64,000 nt of DNA from Flavobacteriales bacterium (GTDB lineage Bacteria; Bacteroidota; Bacteroidia; Flavobacteriales_E; Vicingaceae): the NCBI GenBank assembly GCA_020435335.1, contig JAGQZT010000019.1, positions 45,512-109,511 of the forward strand. The letters are read 5' to 3'. Positions 31,956-43,681 of this stretch are shown here, in pieces; position 1 is the stretch's first letter, and each line of letters begins with the position of its first letter. A program made the translations under genes and the position numbers. The notes beneath the pieces are model-generated. The model had not been told where the DNA came from, made no database searches, and saw nothing but the letters and a program-made list of their open reading frames with translations.

Positions 31956-34829
31956 ATGAAACGGGGTGTATTTTTCCTGAAAATGTTCCTTATTATTACC
32001 TTGTCTGTCTCCAACCTGATGGCGACTACGATTACCATAGGAACGGGAACCACGACCAACACAACGACCTCCTATCCGGCGCCCTACGGGAATTTCTTCT
32101 GGGGAGCCCGCCACCAGTTCTTAATTCTGGCTTCGGAATTGAATGCGGCCGGAATGACGGCCGGAAACATCAACAGCTTGTCCTTCAATGTCAATCAACC
32201 GGCCGGTGTGGCATTACAAAATTTCACGGTTTCACTAAAAAACACATCAACAGCGGTTGTGACAAATTTCGAATCAGGAGTAACGTTGGTTTATGGCCCG
32301 CAAAACTATACCGAAGCGGCTGGAGTAAATACCCATACTTTTACAACACCGTTCTTTTGGGATGGCATTTCCAATTTATTGGTCGAAACCTGCTTTAACA
32401 ATACTTCCTGGACACAAAATGCCACGACGTATTATTCTCAGACAGCTTTTAACAGTGCGGCCTATTACCGGCAAGATCAAACCGGAGTTTGTGGCGCTCC
32501 TTTTCCTCCGGTCATATCCGTGAACCGACCCAACATGATCTTCGACTGGGTGGCATCGGCAATTCCTCCTACGGCAAATTTTACATCCAACACCACGTTT
32601 ACCTGCTCAGGATTCGTTCAGTTTACCGACTTGTCGGTAAACAACCCGACCAGTTGGAACTGGAATTTCGGAGATGGCGGAACCTCTACTGCACAGCATC
32701 CGTCCTATACCTATTCATCTAACGGAACCTATACCGTACAATTGATTGCCTGCAACGCGAATGGTTGTGATACCATTACCTTTAACAACTTCATTACCGT
32801 TAACACATCGGCTCCCGTTCCCGTTCCTGCTTCGTGTACGCCGTCGACCGTTTCTTATTGTTGCGGGTTCGGAATAGATAATGTCACATTTAATACCATC
32901 AACAACAATTCAAACGATGGTGTGGACGGTTATACGGATTTCACCTGTCAGCAAACTACCGTTTTCGAAGGGCAGCAATACACGTTGTCTATCCAGACTT
33001 CCGCAGCTTCGACCCAAAATTATGCGGTCTGGATCGACTTTAATAATGACGGCATTTTTAACAACACCAACGAAAAGGTTTTTACGGCTTCCTCCCAGTT
33101 AAATACTTCCGGAACGGTAAATATTCCGGTTGGCGCTGTTTTGAACATGCCACTGAGAATGCGGGTAGCTGCCGATTATGATTTTAGTGCACCACCAAGT
33201 CCCTGTACCAACGTTGATTTTGGTCAGGTTGAAGACTATACCGTAATCGTAACGCCCAACCCGAACCCACCGATCGCTGCTTTTACGGCCAATAAAACCT
33301 ATACCTGCAACGGAACGATCTGCTTTTCGGATCAATCCCTGAATGTGCCGACAGGCTGGCTGTGGAACTTTGGCGACGGAACCAGTTCTTTCCAGCAAAG
33401 CCCCTGTCATACTTATTCCGCCGACGGTACTTATACGGTTATCCTAACGGTAACAAATGCCAACGGGAGCGACGCCGATACCATCGTAAACTACGTCACC
33501 ATCAATACAAGCGGATTGGTTACGGCAGCATCTTGCAGCCCCATTACAGCGGCTTATTGTTGCGGATATGGAATCTATCAGGTCGATTTTAATACGATCA
33601 GCCATGCTACCGTGGATGGTGTTGAGGGGTATAAGGATTTTTCTTGTGAATATGCTACAACGGTTACCGAAGGAACATTTCAAACCATTACGGTTCGTAC
33701 CGGCGTAAACAACCCACAGGATACCAGGGTCTGGATCGACTTTGATAATGACGGGAACTTTAACAACACCAACGAACTGGTGATGGATGCCCCCAGTGAT
33801 TATGATCCATCGCTTACCTTTTTAGTTCCGGGAGGAGCCGTTCTAAATACGCCTCTGCGAATGCGGATATCCTCGGATGTAATCGGTACGGCTCAATCGG
33901 CTTGTGATAACAATGACTTCGGGCAAACGGAAGATTACGGTATTACCATTTTACCGAACACCATGCCACCCGTTGCCAGTTTTACGGCAAGTACAACGTT
34001 TACCTGTTCCGATACGGTATGCTTTACGGACAATTCATCCAATGTTCCGACATCCTGGCATTGGGATTTCGGTGACGGAGATACCTCCAACATACAAAAT
34101 CCTTGTCATTATTATTCCTCGCCGGGAGTCTACACAGTTACGTTAACGGCAACCAACAGTTTTGGGAACGACCTGGAAATCAAATCCAATTATATCGTGG
34201 TCAATTGCTCCAACTTAACCATGCCGGTTTCTGGTGTGCAATCATATACCTCTTGCACGGGAACTATCTATGATGATGGGGGGAACTTTGCCAATTACTC
34301 GAACAATACCGATGGAGCTGTGGTTATTCAGCCTGCCGGAGCGACTCAGATCAGTTTAAGTTTCTCCATGTTCGATTTTGTGAATAGCACGTCGGGAGAT
34401 ACGGTTTTCTTATACGACGGCCCGTCGACATCAAGCCCGGTAATTACCTTTTTGTTCGGTAATGCGGGGCCATCCGGGCCGTATACCTCGTCGGGAGGTG
34501 CGTTAACCATCAGGCAAAAGACCAACGGAACTGCCAACGATCCCGGTTTTGTGGCGAACTGGTCGTGTACCGTAGGGGTAGATAACCGCTCTTTAGCCGA
34601 TGAAGTGACTATTTATCCGAATCCGGCAAAAGAGGTGTTAAACATCACTTCAGAAATTGATCCCATCCGGGAACTGGTACTGTACAATACCTTAGGAGAA
34701 CAAGTTACTCGGTATTACCCCATGGAAAAATTGATCAGGCTTGAAGTCGGCGATTTGCCTAAAGGCATCTACATCATCAGCTTAAGTACAGGTCAACAAA
34801 CAACGATTAAAAAGGTATTGATACAATGA
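31956..34829 (+). CDS. Large T9SS-exported protein with PKD, GEVED and CUB domains
   Basis: 957 aa. A signal peptide (about 1-24) and an N-terminal beta domain (25-195) are followed by PKD1 (about 203-290, WNWNFGDGG), GEVED1 (about 322-427, [12 protein letters not shown] to [10 protein letters not shown]), PKD2 (about 437-525), GEVED2 (about 555-657), PKD3 (about 670-750), a CUB domain (about 767-870) and a type A sorting domain (about 883-957, [13 protein letters not shown]). The build is that of a surface adhesin or matrix protein. Its stop overlaps the ATG of the next, type B-sorted giant gene (ATGA at 34826), so both are made together. Confidence 0.85.
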   Translation: MKRGVFFLKMFLIITLSVSNLMATTITIGTGTTTNTTTSYPAPYGNFFWGARHQFLILASELNAAGMTAGNINSLSFNVNQPAGVALQNFTVSLKNTSTAVVTNFESGVTLVYGPQNYTEAAGVNTHTFTTPFFWDGISNLLVETCFNNTSWTQNATTYYSQTAFNSAAYYRQDQTGVCGAPFPPVISVNRPNMIFDWVASAIPPTANFTSNTTFTCSGFVQFTDLSVNNPTSWNWNFGDGGTSTAQHPSYTYSSNGTYTVQLIACNANGCDTITFNNFITVNTSAPVPVPASCTPSTVSYCCGFGIDNVTFNTINNNSNDGVDGYTDFTCQQTTVFEGQQYTLSIQTSAASTQNYAVWIDFNNDGIFNNTNEKVFTASSQLNTSGTVNIPVGAVLNMPLRMRVAADYDFSAPPSPCTNVDFGQVEDYTVIVTPNPNPPIAAFTANKTYTCNGTICFSDQSLNVPTGWLWNFGDGTSSFQQSPCHTYSADGTYTVILTVTNANGSDADTIVNYVTINTSGLVTAASCSPITAAYCCGYGIYQVDFNTISHATVDGVEGYKDFSCEYATTVTEGTFQTITVRTGVNNPQDTRVWIDFDNDGNFNNTNELVMDAPSDYDPSLTFLVPGGAVLNTPLRMRISSDVIGTAQSACDNNDFGQTEDYGITILPNTMPPVASFTASTTFTCSDTVCFTDNSSNVPTSWHWDFGDGDTSNIQNPCHYYSSPGVYTVTLTATNSFGNDLEIKSNYIVVNCSNLTMPVSGVQSYTSCTGTIYDDGGNFANYSNNTDGAVVIQPAGATQISLSFSMFDFVNSTSGDTVFLYDGPSTSSPVITFLFGNAGPSGPYTSSGGALTIRQKTNGTANDPGFVANWSCTVGVDNRSLADEVTIYPNPAKEVLNITSEIDPIRELVLYNTLGEQVTRYYPMEKLIRLEVGDLPKGIYIISLSTGQQTTIKKVLIQ

Positions 34830-37800
34830 TCAAGAAGCTATTTTATACGCTGATTCTATTTGTCCTGGTTGGAAATCTTTCAGCTTCCCACCTGGTTGGC
34901 GGAAGTCTTGGATATGAATACCTGGGACAGGTTGGCTCCAACTATCGTTATAAAATCATTCTGGTAGTTTACAATAACTGCGACGCAAATTCACAAATCC
35001 CACTGCCTGTAGCCACACAACCGGTATCTGTCTACGATCACGATGTTTCGGCGACCACTCCGCTACAAGGGAATGACAAACCGTTTGAGATCAGTTTAAA
35101 CCTGAACCTGATTGATTCCCATAAAGTAGAACCTCCCGTTTCAAGTGGTTGCGCAATCGGACAGGATGTCTGTATTTACAAAGGGGTTTATGAGGGCATC
35201 GTCGATCTGCCGTTAAGTTTTACCGGATACCATCTTTATTTTGAAAATTTTGCGCGTAATGCGGCTATTACCAACCTGTTTAATCCGGGAGGAACCGGTA
35301 TGGCTTTTCATGCGTACATTCCCCCGACTTTGGTTAACAACAGTTCTCCTGTTTTTTCAGATGATCCGGTACCCTTCCTATGTGTTAACGACACGGTATC
35401 GATCCTGAATACAGCAATCGACCCCGATGGAGACCAGCTGGTTTTTTCTTTTATCACACCGATGGCTTCCGCAACACAATCGGCTCCCAACAACCTGAGC
35501 TGGCCGATTAATCCGGTTACTTACAATGTTGGGTATTCAACTGCCCAGCCTTTCGGTGCGGCAGGTTATTCGTTCATCAACGGAGCCACCGGACTGACTC
35601 AATACATGTCTCCTACACTGGGGAACTTCGTTGTAGCTGTAGAAATTAAAGAAATCCGGAACGGTAATGTGATCGGAATTACCCGGCGAGACTTGCAGCT
35701 GTTGGTCATTACCTGTCCACCGAACCCGGCACCGAACCTCTCTTCAACCGGAGGAAGCGGAACAACGCAATACACCATCCAGGAGTGTGATACGTTAACT
35801 TTCCCTGTTACATTTACGGATCCGAACGGAGACAGTCTGTTTTTGTCTACTTCGGGTCAGATTTTCGACACTAGTTTCGTGAATCCGGCGGCACTGATCG
35901 ATTCTCTGGTAATCGGGGATTCAACGGTTACAGCCAGTTTCGTTTGGGGAACATCCTGCGGAACAGCTCAGGCGCTACCCTACCAGTTTACGGTTTCTAC
36001 AACCGATAATGGTTGCCCTCCGAAAACAACGAATGTCGTGTATCAGATCACAGTTGAACCACCGACACCTCCGGATTCGATTATCGGACCTCCATTGGTT
36101 TGTCAGAATTCTACCGTAAATTACAGTGTGGATACCATTCCCGGATATAGTTTTACCTGGACAGTCACCAACGGAACCATAACGTCCGGACAAGGCTCTT
36201 CCACCATCAGTGTGAACTGGCCAAACATCGGAGCAGGTACCGTTTCCGTGATAGGCGTCAGCGAATGTGGTTGCCCGTCAGCCTTCATTGACACCGCCAT
36301 CACCATCGTTCCAGTACCGTCAGCAGATGCGGGAGCCGATACAACCATTTGTTTTGGAGATACAATTCAGATAGGAGGGTCGCCGACCGGGCCACCCGGA
36401 ACTACTTTTTTATGGAATCCGAACACGAATATGAATGATTCTACGGCGTCAAATCCACTGGTATGGCCATCATCCACAACAACTTACATTGTAACGGTGG
36501 ATAATGGTACGTGTACCAATACCGATACCATAACGGTTTTTGTGGGGACTCCTAACCTGGATGCGGGACCGGATACGGCACTTTGTGTCGGAGATACGAT
36601 TCAACTGAATGCAGCAGGAGGAATAACTTACGCCTGGACACCCAACATCAATATTTCGGATACAAGCGTTAGCAATCCGTTCGTGTTCCCAACAACGACA
36701 ACAACTTATTTCGTTATGGTCGGAGATACTATCGGATGTGTCGGATCAGATAGTTTAACGGTTACCGTTGATACGATGCCTGTGCCATCCAGCAGCCCTG
36801 ATACGTCCGTTTGTTTCGGGACCTGTGTTCAACTTACTGCATCGGGTGGGACATCTTATTTGTGGACCCCGGGCTCAACATTATCCGATTCTACTATTGC
36901 TTCACCTACGGCGTGTCCTGTAGGTACTACAACCTATTTGGTCGATGTCACCAGCGGATTATGTGTCGCTCAGGATACGGTTACAGTTACTATTAACCCT
37001 CCGCCGGTTATATCCACGAATAATGATACGGCGGTCTGCATCGGTACTTGTGTCTCCTTGTCGGTAAGCGGGGCCTCAACCTACATCTGGTCTCCGGCTA
37101 CCGGGCTTTCCAATGATACTATTGCTAATCCGGTAGCGTGTCCGACCACTACCACAACGTATATTGTTAGTGGTACCGATACCAACGGATGTATAGGATT
37201 TGATACGGTTACCATTACGGTTAATGCTTTACCGGTTGTGGATGCCGGTCCGGATCAGTCTATCTGTGATGTGGGAACCGTTGTGATCGGAGGAACACCT
37301 ACCGGTCCTGTAGGAGCCACTTATGCCTGGACACCTTCAGGAACTCTCAATGATACGACTCTGGCCAACCCGAGTGCTTCTCCGATAAGTACAACGACTT
37401 ATACGGTAACGGTAACGGATACCAATGGTTGTTCGGACTTCGATGTGATTACCGTAACACTGAACACATTACCCGTAGTGAATGCCGGATCGGATACGAC
37501 TATATGTTTTGGTGAATCCGTTGTGATCGGAGGAACACCAACCGGGCCCAACAATTCCAGTTATAGTTGGGTGCCTCCTTCTACCCTGAACAATGATACC
37601 ATTGCTAACCCAACAGCGACACCAACAGCAACAACTCAATACATCGTAACGGTAACGGACTCTAATAATTGCCAGAATGCGGATACTGTTGAGATTACCG
37701 TTAATCCGCTTCCGGTTATCACGGTCAGCAACGATACGGCAATGTGCATAGGAACCTGCTATCAATTAATTGCCTCAGGAGCAATTACTTACGTTTGGAC

Positions 37801-40294
37801 CCCAGCGGCTGGATTATCTAACGACTCAATCGCCAATCCGGTAGCCTGCCCTGTTGCGACGACTACATACGTTGTAACAGGGACCGATGGATTTGGATGT
37901 TTCGATACGGCAAGTGTAACGGTTACCATTAACCCGTTGCCTATCATAACTACCAGTAATGACACATCGGTATGTTTTGGCACCTGTGCGCAATTATCAG
38001 CTTCCGGAGGTGTTGGCTATTCCTGGAGCCCGGGAGCAACGCTGTCGGATTCAACATTGTCTAACCCGCTAGCCTGCCCTACGGTTAATACCACCTACGT
38101 GGTTACCGTTACCGATGGAAATGGCTGTGTAGATACGGGGAGCGTTACCGTTTCCATAGATACCTTGCCAATCGTTGAGGCAGGTCCAGATACCTCGTTA
38201 TGTATCAATGACAGCATCCAGTTAAATGCCAGTGGTGCTGTTGGCTATGCCTGGACCCCGAACATGAACATTTCAGACACATCTGTTGCTAACCCGATTG
38301 TGTTCCCAACCGTTACAACAACCTACTATGTGGTTGGCACCAACGCGAACGGTTGTGAGAACATAGATAGTGTTGAGGTTGTAGTTAATAGCCTGCCTGT
38401 TATTTTAACGAGTAACGATACGGCCATCTGTATTGGAGGTTGTGCGCAATTATCAGCTTCCGGAGGGTTAAGCTATACGTGGAATCCGGGAGGAACATTA
38501 TCAGACTCTACCCTATTTAATCCGGTAGCTTGTCCGACAACAAATACAACCTACACAGTTACGGTAAGCGACACCAACAGTTGTTCAGATACGGCGAGTG
38601 TGTCGGTTACCATTAATCCGCTCCCTGTAGTAGATGCCGGGCCGGATCTCTGGCTCTGTGAAGGAGATAGTATTCAGTTAAACGGTTCGGGAGCTATCGG
38701 ATACAGCTGGTCGCCAGGAGGTACTTTATCCGATTCGACCATTGCCAATCCGATGGCTAGTCCGTTGGATACAACTAATTACGTGTTGACCGGAGTTGAT
38801 GCGAACGGTTGTACGAATACGGATACCGTTACGGTAATTGTTAATGATGAGGTGCCGATCGTGCCAGGGAATGATACAACTATTTGTGCCGGGGATACGG
38901 TTATGTTAGGAGGAATGCCTACTTCGCCTAACGGCACTTCTTATCAGTGGTTTCCTAACGGAGGAACATTGAATAACGACACCATTGCGAATCCGATGGC
39001 TTTCCCGGCAGTTACGACAACCTATTATGTTGTTGCGACCAACGATACATGTACCGCTATTGATTCTGTAACCATTACGGTAAACCCATTACCGGCTATC
39101 AATGCCGGAAGTGACATAGCAATATGCATTGGCGACTCTACACAGTTGATTGCTACAGGTGGTTTAACATACACCTGGCAACCCGGGAACACACTAACCG
39201 ATTCCACGATAGCCAATCCGACAGCTTTTCCGACAGTTACAACAGATTACACGGTATTTGGAACGGACACCAATGGCTGTTCGGCTTTTGATACGGTGCA
39301 GGTGGTGATTAATCCGTTGCCAACCATTTCTGCCGGAGGATCCGTTCAGGTTTGCCGGGGTGATTCCATACAACTTAATGCAACAGGAGGGGTATCTTAT
39401 GTATGGACGCCTTCCGCCGGATTGTCGAACGACACCATTGCGAATCCGATGGCTTCTCCTTCAAGTACTACAACATATACCGTTACAGGTACAGATGCAA
39501 ATGGATGTATGAATTCAGACAGCATTGAGGTGACCATCAATCAATTAAGTGTGCCTGATTTATCGGATACCATTATTTGTATCGGAGAATCCCTGCAACT
39601 TTATGTAAATGGCCCCGCCGGAGCAACGTATAACTGGACTCCGGCAACGGATTTGTCCGATTCGACCATTGCTAATCCGATAACCACAACTCAGGTAACG
39701 ATTACCTACACGGTTGTTGTAACCGACACGAACGGTTGTAAGGATACCACTTCGGTATTGGTTAATGCAGAACCCAAACCTACTGCAGATTTTGGCATGG
39801 AAACAACCCCTTATTGTGATGGTATTTTAGCGGAGTTTACCAACTTGAGTATAGGATCATCTACGTATACCTGGGACTTTGGAGATGGCGAACAATCCAC
39901 CGAAATAAATCCGGAACACCTGTTCTTATATGGAAACACCTATACCATATTATTAACCGCTTATCATGCTGGAATCTGCACCGATACGGCAACCATGCCG
40001 ATTGATCCGGGAGCTTTTGAAGATTACTTCAGCATAGTTCCGCCAACAGTTCTGACGCCAAATGATGACGGCATGAATGACTTGTTTAAAATGGATTTTC
40101 CGGAGCAGATCTCAGGCTGTGTAAATATTCAGGTTTTTGATCGATGGGGAATTAAACTCTACGAATCACAAGGGTTGAACAGTGGTTGGGACGGTAGGAC
40201 AACGGCCGGATCAAAAGTTCCGGACGGCACCTACTTCTACATCATCGAAGTGAATGGTATGGTGAAAAAAGGATCGATCACATTAATGCGCTAG
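34826..40294 (+). CDS. Giant T9SS adhesin-like protein, 15 tandem repeats, type B sorting domain
   Basis: 1822 aa. A signal peptide (about 1-21) and an N-terminal region (to about 490, [19 protein letters not shown]) precede 15 beta repeats of about 77 residues (495-1649). A PKD domain (about 1650-1732, [11 protein letters not shown]) and a gliding-motility-type C-terminal (type B, CHU_C) sorting domain (about 1737-1822: [36 protein letters not shown]) follow. Type B cargo usually needs a PorP/SprF partner, and none is encoded here. Size, repeats and sorting class resemble SprB-like surface adhesins, but the repeats are not SprB's. Function as an adhesin is inferred. Confidence 0.85.
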   Translation: MIKKLFYTLILFVLVGNLSASHLVGGSLGYEYLGQVGSNYRYKIILVVYNNCDANSQIPLPVATQPVSVYDHDVSATTPLQGNDKPFEISLNLNLIDSHKVEPPVSSGCAIGQDVCIYKGVYEGIVDLPLSFTGYHLYFENFARNAAITNLFNPGGTGMAFHAYIPPTLVNNSSPVFSDDPVPFLCVNDTVSILNTAIDPDGDQLVFSFITPMASATQSAPNNLSWPINPVTYNVGYSTAQPFGAAGYSFINGATGLTQYMSPTLGNFVVAVEIKEIRNGNVIGITRRDLQLLVITCPPNPAPNLSSTGGSGTTQYTIQECDTLTFPVTFTDPNGDSLFLSTSGQIFDTSFVNPAALIDSLVIGDSTVTASFVWGTSCGTAQALPYQFTVSTTDNGCPPKTTNVVYQITVEPPTPPDSIIGPPLVCQNSTVNYSVDTIPGYSFTWTVTNGTITSGQGSSTISVNWPNIGAGTVSVIGVSECGCPSAFIDTAITIVPVPSADAGADTTICFGDTIQIGGSPTGPPGTTFLWNPNTNMNDSTASNPLVWPSSTTTYIVTVDNGTCTNTDTITVFVGTPNLDAGPDTALCVGDTIQLNAAGGITYAWTPNINISDTSVSNPFVFPTTTTTYFVMVGDTIGCVGSDSLTVTVDTMPVPSSSPDTSVCFGTCVQLTASGGTSYLWTPGSTLSDSTIASPTACPVGTTTYLVDVTSGLCVAQDTVTVTINPPPVISTNNDTAVCIGTCVSLSVSGASTYIWSPATGLSNDTIANPVACPTTTTTYIVSGTDTNGCIGFDTVTITVNALPVVDAGPDQSICDVGTVVIGGTPTGPVGATYAWTPSGTLNDTTLANPSASPISTTTYTVTVTDTNGCSDFDVITVTLNTLPVVNAGSDTTICFGESVVIGGTPTGPNNSSYSWVPPSTLNNDTIANPTATPTATTQYIVTVTDSNNCQNADTVEITVNPLPVITVSNDTAMCIGTCYQLIASGAITYVWTPAAGLSNDSIANPVACPVATTTYVVTGTDGFGCFDTASVTVTINPLPIITTSNDTSVCFGTCAQLSASGGVGYSWSPGATLSDSTLSNPLACPTVNTTYVVTVTDGNGCVDTGSVTVSIDTLPIVEAGPDTSLCINDSIQLNASGAVGYAWTPNMNISDTSVANPIVFPTVTTTYYVVGTNANGCENIDSVEVVVNSLPVILTSNDTAICIGGCAQLSASGGLSYTWNPGGTLSDSTLFNPVACPTTNTTYTVTVSDTNSCSDTASVSVTINPLPVVDAGPDLWLCEGDSIQLNGSGAIGYSWSPGGTLSDSTIANPMASPLDTTNYVLTGVDANGCTNTDTVTVIVNDEVPIVPGNDTTICAGDTVMLGGMPTSPNGTSYQWFPNGGTLNNDTIANPMAFPAVTTTYYVVATNDTCTAIDSVTITVNPLPAINAGSDIAICIGDSTQLIATGGLTYTWQPGNTLTDSTIANPTAFPTVTTDYTVFGTDTNGCSAFDTVQVVINPLPTISAGGSVQVCRGDSIQLNATGGVSYVWTPSAGLSNDTIANPMASPSSTTTYTVTGTDANGCMNSDSIEVTINQLSVPDLSDTIICIGESLQLYVNGPAGATYNWTPATDLSDSTIANPITTTQVTITYTVVVTDTNGCKDTTSVLVNAEPKPTADFGMETTPYCDGILAEFTNLSIGSSTYTWDFGDGEQSTEINPEHLFLYGNTYTILLTAYHAGICTDTATMPIDPGAFEDYFSIVPPTVLTPNDDGMNDLFKMDFPEQISGCVNIQVFDRWGIKLYESQGLNSGWDGRTTAGSKVPDGTYFYIIEVNGMVKKGSITLMR
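36312..39771 (+). repeat. Fifteen tandem coding repeats of about 230 bp
   Basis: Each unit encodes a pattern V-AG-DT-IC-GD-IQL-ASGG--Y-WTP---LSDS-IANP-A-P--TTTY-V--TD-NGC--D-V-ITVNP. All have one Cys near the start and one in the NGC position. Repeats 1, 5, 6 and 12 carry an inserted GG-PTGP segment. Repeats 3, 4, 7, 8 and 10 carry two extra cysteines. Repeats 8 and 10 share an exact run of more than 20 bases near 37985 and 38443, a sign of recent exchange between units. Confidence 0.85.
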
Positions 40295-40295
40295 G

Positions 40296-41270
40296 TTAAC
40301 GTTTTTTAGAGAAAGACAATACACCGAAGAAAAACAGGAGGCCGGCCAACAATACGATTCCGGAGAAATAGAGCAGACTCCCTGTCGGGTGAATAATTAA
40401 CATGGCGCCGACAAACTGAACAAGGATAATGACATACAGGAACCTGGAAATAAAGGATCGGGTTCTTTTGCTAATCACATAAGCTCCCAGTGGGGCACCA
40501 AACACAACTACCGGAATGCAGACCAGCCAGTAGTTCATTTCAGTTGTCCCAAAATCACCGATCAGGAACAAATGAGTTAGGAAACCGACAATAGAATTGA
40601 CGGCCATGGCAACGACACTCGTGGGCGTTGCTATTTTTTCAGAAAGATGATACCTCATGGTGATGTAGGAAAAGCTAAAAATATCGATTCCGCTCCCCAG
40701 GAGTGAACTTATGCCACCTCCGATTAAACCGATCAGCAAGAGAATCAGAACTTCCATGCGAGCCATTTTCGGCAATTTGTCGACGGTTTTTCGTTTATTG
40801 AGTTCGTTGGTGTAGAACAGGATCAGCCCGAAGCTGAGCCAAAAAGTAACAAAGAGCATCTTAACATAAGCCGGAGGAAACAGGGAGGTTAGGAAATAGG
40901 ACCCCAGTAACATGCCGAAAGCCCCACCAATGGTAACAGGGATGAGATAATGATATTCGATTTTTATTTTACTTCGGATAATTACAAAAGAAGCAGCAGT
41001 CATTCCCACGGATTGAATGGCCAGGCTAAAGTTTCTTGCAACACTCGGAGAAATGTCATACATCAGTGTCATAACCGGAAACGCAACGGCTCCGCCACCT
41101 TCGGAACTTGCTCCGGCGATAAAAGAACCGAAGGCCATGGTAACCGACATGAACCAGTTCTGTTCAAATAAGAACCAACGGTTACTCAGCATCATAAAGA
41201 ATAACCAGATTGTGAACACCACCAAAAGCGGAGTAATCAATGGGAAAACGGATTTCTTTTGTTCACTCAT
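40296..41270 (-). CDS. TauE/SafE-family membrane exporter
   Basis: 324 aa with about eight membrane helices. Duplicated family motif: FGSFIAGASSEGGGAVAFPV in the first half and LIGLIGGGISSLLGSGIDIF in the second. Family members export sulfite, sulfoacetate or related anions; the substrate here is unknown. The start overlaps the dtd stop (4 bases), so it is cotranscribed with rsgA-dtd. It meets the giant adhesin gene tail to tail with a 1-base gap. Confidence 0.85.
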   Translation of the reverse strand: MSEQKKSVFPLITPLLVVFTIWLFFMMLSNRWFLFEQNWFMSVTMAFGSFIAGASSEGGGAVAFPVMTLMYDISPSVARNFSLAIQSVGMTAASFVIIRSKIKIEYHYLIPVTIGGAFGMLLGSYFLTSLFPPAYVKMLFVTFWLSFGLILFYTNELNKRKTVDKLPKMARMEVLILLLIGLIGGGISSLLGSGIDIFSFSYITMRYHLSEKIATPTSVVAMAVNSIVGFLTHLFLIGDFGTTEMNYWLVCIPVVVFGAPLGAYVISKRTRSFISRFLYVIILVQFVGAMLIIHPTGSLLYFSGIVLLAGLLFFFGVLSFSKKR

Positions 41271-41719
41271 TCTTTGTTCCTGGAATCTATGATAATGGTT
41301 ACGGGTCCGTCATTGATGAGATGTACTTTCATGTCGGCCCCGAATTCCCCGCTGTGGATGGTTTGCCCAGTTTCTTTCTCCAGTCGATTCAGAAACTGAT
41401 GGTAGAGTGGAATGGCTGTGTCCGGTTTTGCCGCATTGATGAAAGAAGGCCGGTTTCCTTTTTTGGTGCTGGCATGCAAAGTGAACTGGCTGACAACTAA
41501 AAACTCACCACCCAGATCAGCTGCGGATAAATTCATGGCCCCCTGCTCGTCGTTGAATATTCTCAATTTGCTGATCTTGGCACACAACCAGTTGATGTCT
41601 TCTTCACCATCCTCTTGTTCAATGCCGAGGAGAATTAACAGGCCACGGCCGATCGTGCTCTTTATGCGACCATCAATGCTTACAGAAGCTTCACTTACCC
41701 GTTGAATCACAACTTTCAT
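41267..41719 (-). CDS. dtd: D-aminoacyl-tRNA deacylase
   Basis: 150 aa from the ATG at 41719; a TTG two codons upstream is less likely. Removes D-amino acids (and Gly) from tRNA. Family motifs are MKVVIQRVSEASVSIDG at the N-terminus, the active-site SQFTLHA, and the NxGPVT motif as NDGPVTIIID near the C-terminus. It overlaps TauE and follows rsgA without a gap. Confidence 0.95.
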   Translation of the reverse strand: MKVVIQRVSEASVSIDGRIKSTIGRGLLILLGIEQEDGEEDINWLCAKISKLRIFNDEQGAMNLSAADLGGEFLVVSQFTLHASTKKGNRPSFINAAKPDTAIPLYHQFLNRLEKETGQTIHSGEFGADMKVHLINDGPVTIIIDSRNKE

Positions 41720-41721
41720 AC

Positions 41722-42660
41722 TCAATAACCTTTTGTCCGATAGTTTTCATCCTCATCATCTTCGTGGATACTCACATAATTCGCATACCTGAATTCGGCA
41801 ATTTCTCCCGATTCGACAGCCTCTTTGATGGCACATTTGGGTTCATTCAGGTGCTGACAATTGTTGAAATGGCATTGTTCCAGCAGGCTTCTCATTTCCA
41901 GAAAATAATGGGACAATTCACTCTTATCAAAATCGATCAACCCAAAGGCTTTGATGCCCGGGGTATCGATAATATCACCGCCAAAATGTAAAGAAACCAT
42001 TTCGGCAAATGTGGTGGTGTGTTTTCCCTGGAGATGAGCCCCGGAAATATGGCCCGTCTTCAGGTCCAGCTGGGGATCGATTGCGTTGAGCAAGGTGGAT
42101 TTACCAACACCCGAATGGCCTGAAATAACAGAAACCCGATCTTTCAATAAAGCGGCAAGTTGATCGATGTTCTTTTTTTCGGTTGCCGAAGTTTCCAGGC
42201 AGGTGTATCCGACCTTCGAATAAACGGATTTCAGCTCATTGAGCTCAGCCTGTTCTTCATCCGTATACAGATCCACTTTGTTAAAAACAATGATGGTTGG
42301 AATGTGATACGCCTCGGCAGAGACCAGGAACCGATCGATAAACGCCGTAAATGTTTGGGGTTGAGCCAGCGTAACAACCAATATGGCCTGATCGATGTTG
42401 GCGGCGATGATGTGGGAACGTTTGGACAGGTTGATGGATTTTCGGATGATGTAGTTTTTGCGTTCCAGAATTTCTTCAATAAGTGCATTGCCATCAGCTT
42501 CCAGTTGCACGATTACACGATCGCCTACGGCAACCGGGTTGGTGGATTTGATTCCCTTCATCCGGAATTTCCCCTTGATCCGGGCATCCGCCAGGGAACC
42601 GTCGTCCAAACGAACCACGTACCAACTTCCTGTCGATTTTATGACTACACCGTTCACCAT
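41722..42660 (-). CDS. rsgA: Ribosome small-subunit biogenesis GTPase
   Basis: 312 aa, circularly permuted GTPase. An N-terminal OB domain is followed by G4 NKVD (127-130), then G1 GHSGVGKS (181-188) and G3 DTPG (232-235). The C-terminal zinc site is Cys263, Cys268, His270 and Cys276. It acts late in 30S maturation. First gene of rsgA-dtd-tauE. A -7 box TACCTTTA ends 4 bases before the ATG. Confidence 0.96.
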   Translation of the reverse strand: MVNGVVIKSTGSWYVVRLDDGSLADARIKGKFRMKGIKSTNPVAVGDRVIVQLEADGNALIEEILERKNYIIRKSINLSKRSHIIAANIDQAILVVTLAQPQTFTAFIDRFLVSAEAYHIPTIIVFNKVDLYTDEEQAELNELKSVYSKVGYTCLETSATEKKNIDQLAALLKDRVSVISGHSGVGKSTLLNAIDPQLDLKTGHISGAHLQGKHTTTFAEMVSLHFGGDIIDTPGIKAFGLIDFDKSELSHYFLEMRSLLEQCHFNNCQHLNEPKCAIKEAVESGEIAEFRYANYVSIHEDDEDENYRTKGY

Positions 42661-42664
42661 ACTG

Positions 42665-42672
42665 TAAAGGTA
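42665..42672 (-). promoter_or_regulatory. -7-like box of the rsgA operon
   Basis: The minus strand reads TACCTTTA, one mismatch to TAnnTTTG, ending 4 bases before the rsgA ATG. This predicts a leaderless mRNA. Confidence 0.4.
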
Positions 42673-42781
42673 TATATTTTATAGTTGCGGGGATTTCCAT
42701 ATCCGATGCAATATTTGAGTTCGGGCTGCCGTAAAGAAGTAGAGAATTAAGTATCTTCGCTGAAACAAACAATAAAAAACC

Positions 42782-43681
42782 ATGTCGATTGAGGTTAAAA
42801 ATGTAACGAAAATCTATGGCAGACAAAGGGCGTTGGATGATGTTTCTTTTGTTGTAGAACCCGGGAATATTGTCGGGTTTTTGGGCCCCAACGGAGCCGG
42901 AAAATCTACGATGATGAAAATCATTACCTGTTTTATTCCTCAAACTTCGGGAGAAGTGAAAGTATGTGGTTTCGATGTGGTGGATCAACCCATAGACGTG
43001 AAACGGCAAGTGGGTTATTTACCGGAACATAATCCGCTTTACCTCGATATGTATGTGAAGGAATACCTCGATTTTATCGGCGGGGTTTACAAAATTTCGG
43101 ATCGTAAAAACCGGGTAAAAGAAATGATCGATATGGTTGGGTTGGGAGTTGAACAGAATAAAAAAATCGGGGCCTTATCGAAAGGATACCGCCAGCGGGT
43201 AGGTCTGGCACAGGCGATGATTCATGATCCCAAGGTGCTGATTCTGGATGAACCGACAACCGGTCTCGATCCCAATCAACTGGAAGAGATCAGGGAACTG
43301 ATCAAACAGATCGGTAAAGAGAAAACGATCATGTTGTCTACGCACATCATGCAGGAAGTAGAAGCGATCTGTGATAAAACGATCATCATCAATAAAGGAA
43401 AAATCGTTGCAGACAATAACACCCAGGCACTTCGTCAACAAGACAGCAACCTGGTGCTAACGGTTGAGTTCGACAAAACAATTGATCAGAAACAGTTGCT
43501 TACCATAGAAGGAGTTATTCAGGTGAAGCATAAATCGGATAACAATTGGGTGTTTGAGGTGGCTAATGATGCGGTTCGGAACAACATCTTTCAGTTTGCC
43601 GTGAATCACGGCCTGATGGTGTTAACCATGCAAAAGGAGACCAAAAGCCTGGAGCAGATATTCAAAAAACTGACTACCTGA
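42782..43681 (+). CDS. gldA: Gliding-motility-associated ABC transporter ATP-binding subunit
   Basis: 299 aa ABC ATPase. Walker A GPNGAGKST (35-43), the GldA-like VGYLPEHNPLYLDMYVKEYL, signature LSKGYRQRVGLAQAM, Walker B VLILDEPTTGLDP, and an ABC-2 type C-terminal extension. GldA works with GldF and GldG, which are not encoded nearby, so the symbol rests on sequence alone. The 3' end overlaps the convergent OB-fold gene by 8 bases. A -7 candidate TATCTTCG lies at 42753-42760. Confidence 0.85.
   Translation: MSIEVKNVTKIYGRQRALDDVSFVVEPGNIVGFLGPNGAGKSTMMKIITCFIPQTSGEVKVCGFDVVDQPIDVKRQVGYLPEHNPLYLDMYVKEYLDFIGGVYKISDRKNRVKEMIDMVGLGVEQNKKIGALSKGYRQRVGLAQAMIHDPKVLILDEPTTGLDPNQLEEIRELIKQIGKEKTIMLSTHIMQEVEAICDKTIIINKGKIVADNNTQALRQQDSNLVLTVEFDKTIDQKQLLTIEGVIQVKHKSDNNWVFEVANDAVRNNIFQFAVNHGLMVLTMQKETKSLEQIFKKLTT

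Noticed and set aside
36312..39771. Regular repeats that might suggest a CRISPR array or other DNA repeat locus
   Set aside because: The period of about 230 bp is in frame and encodes a conserved protein repeat with variation at synonymous sites, so these are protein-domain repeats.
42160..43009. Open frames of about 170 codons antisense to rsgA and across the rsgA-gldA promoter region
   Set aside because: Both real genes have all motifs intact. The antisense products look like random composition.
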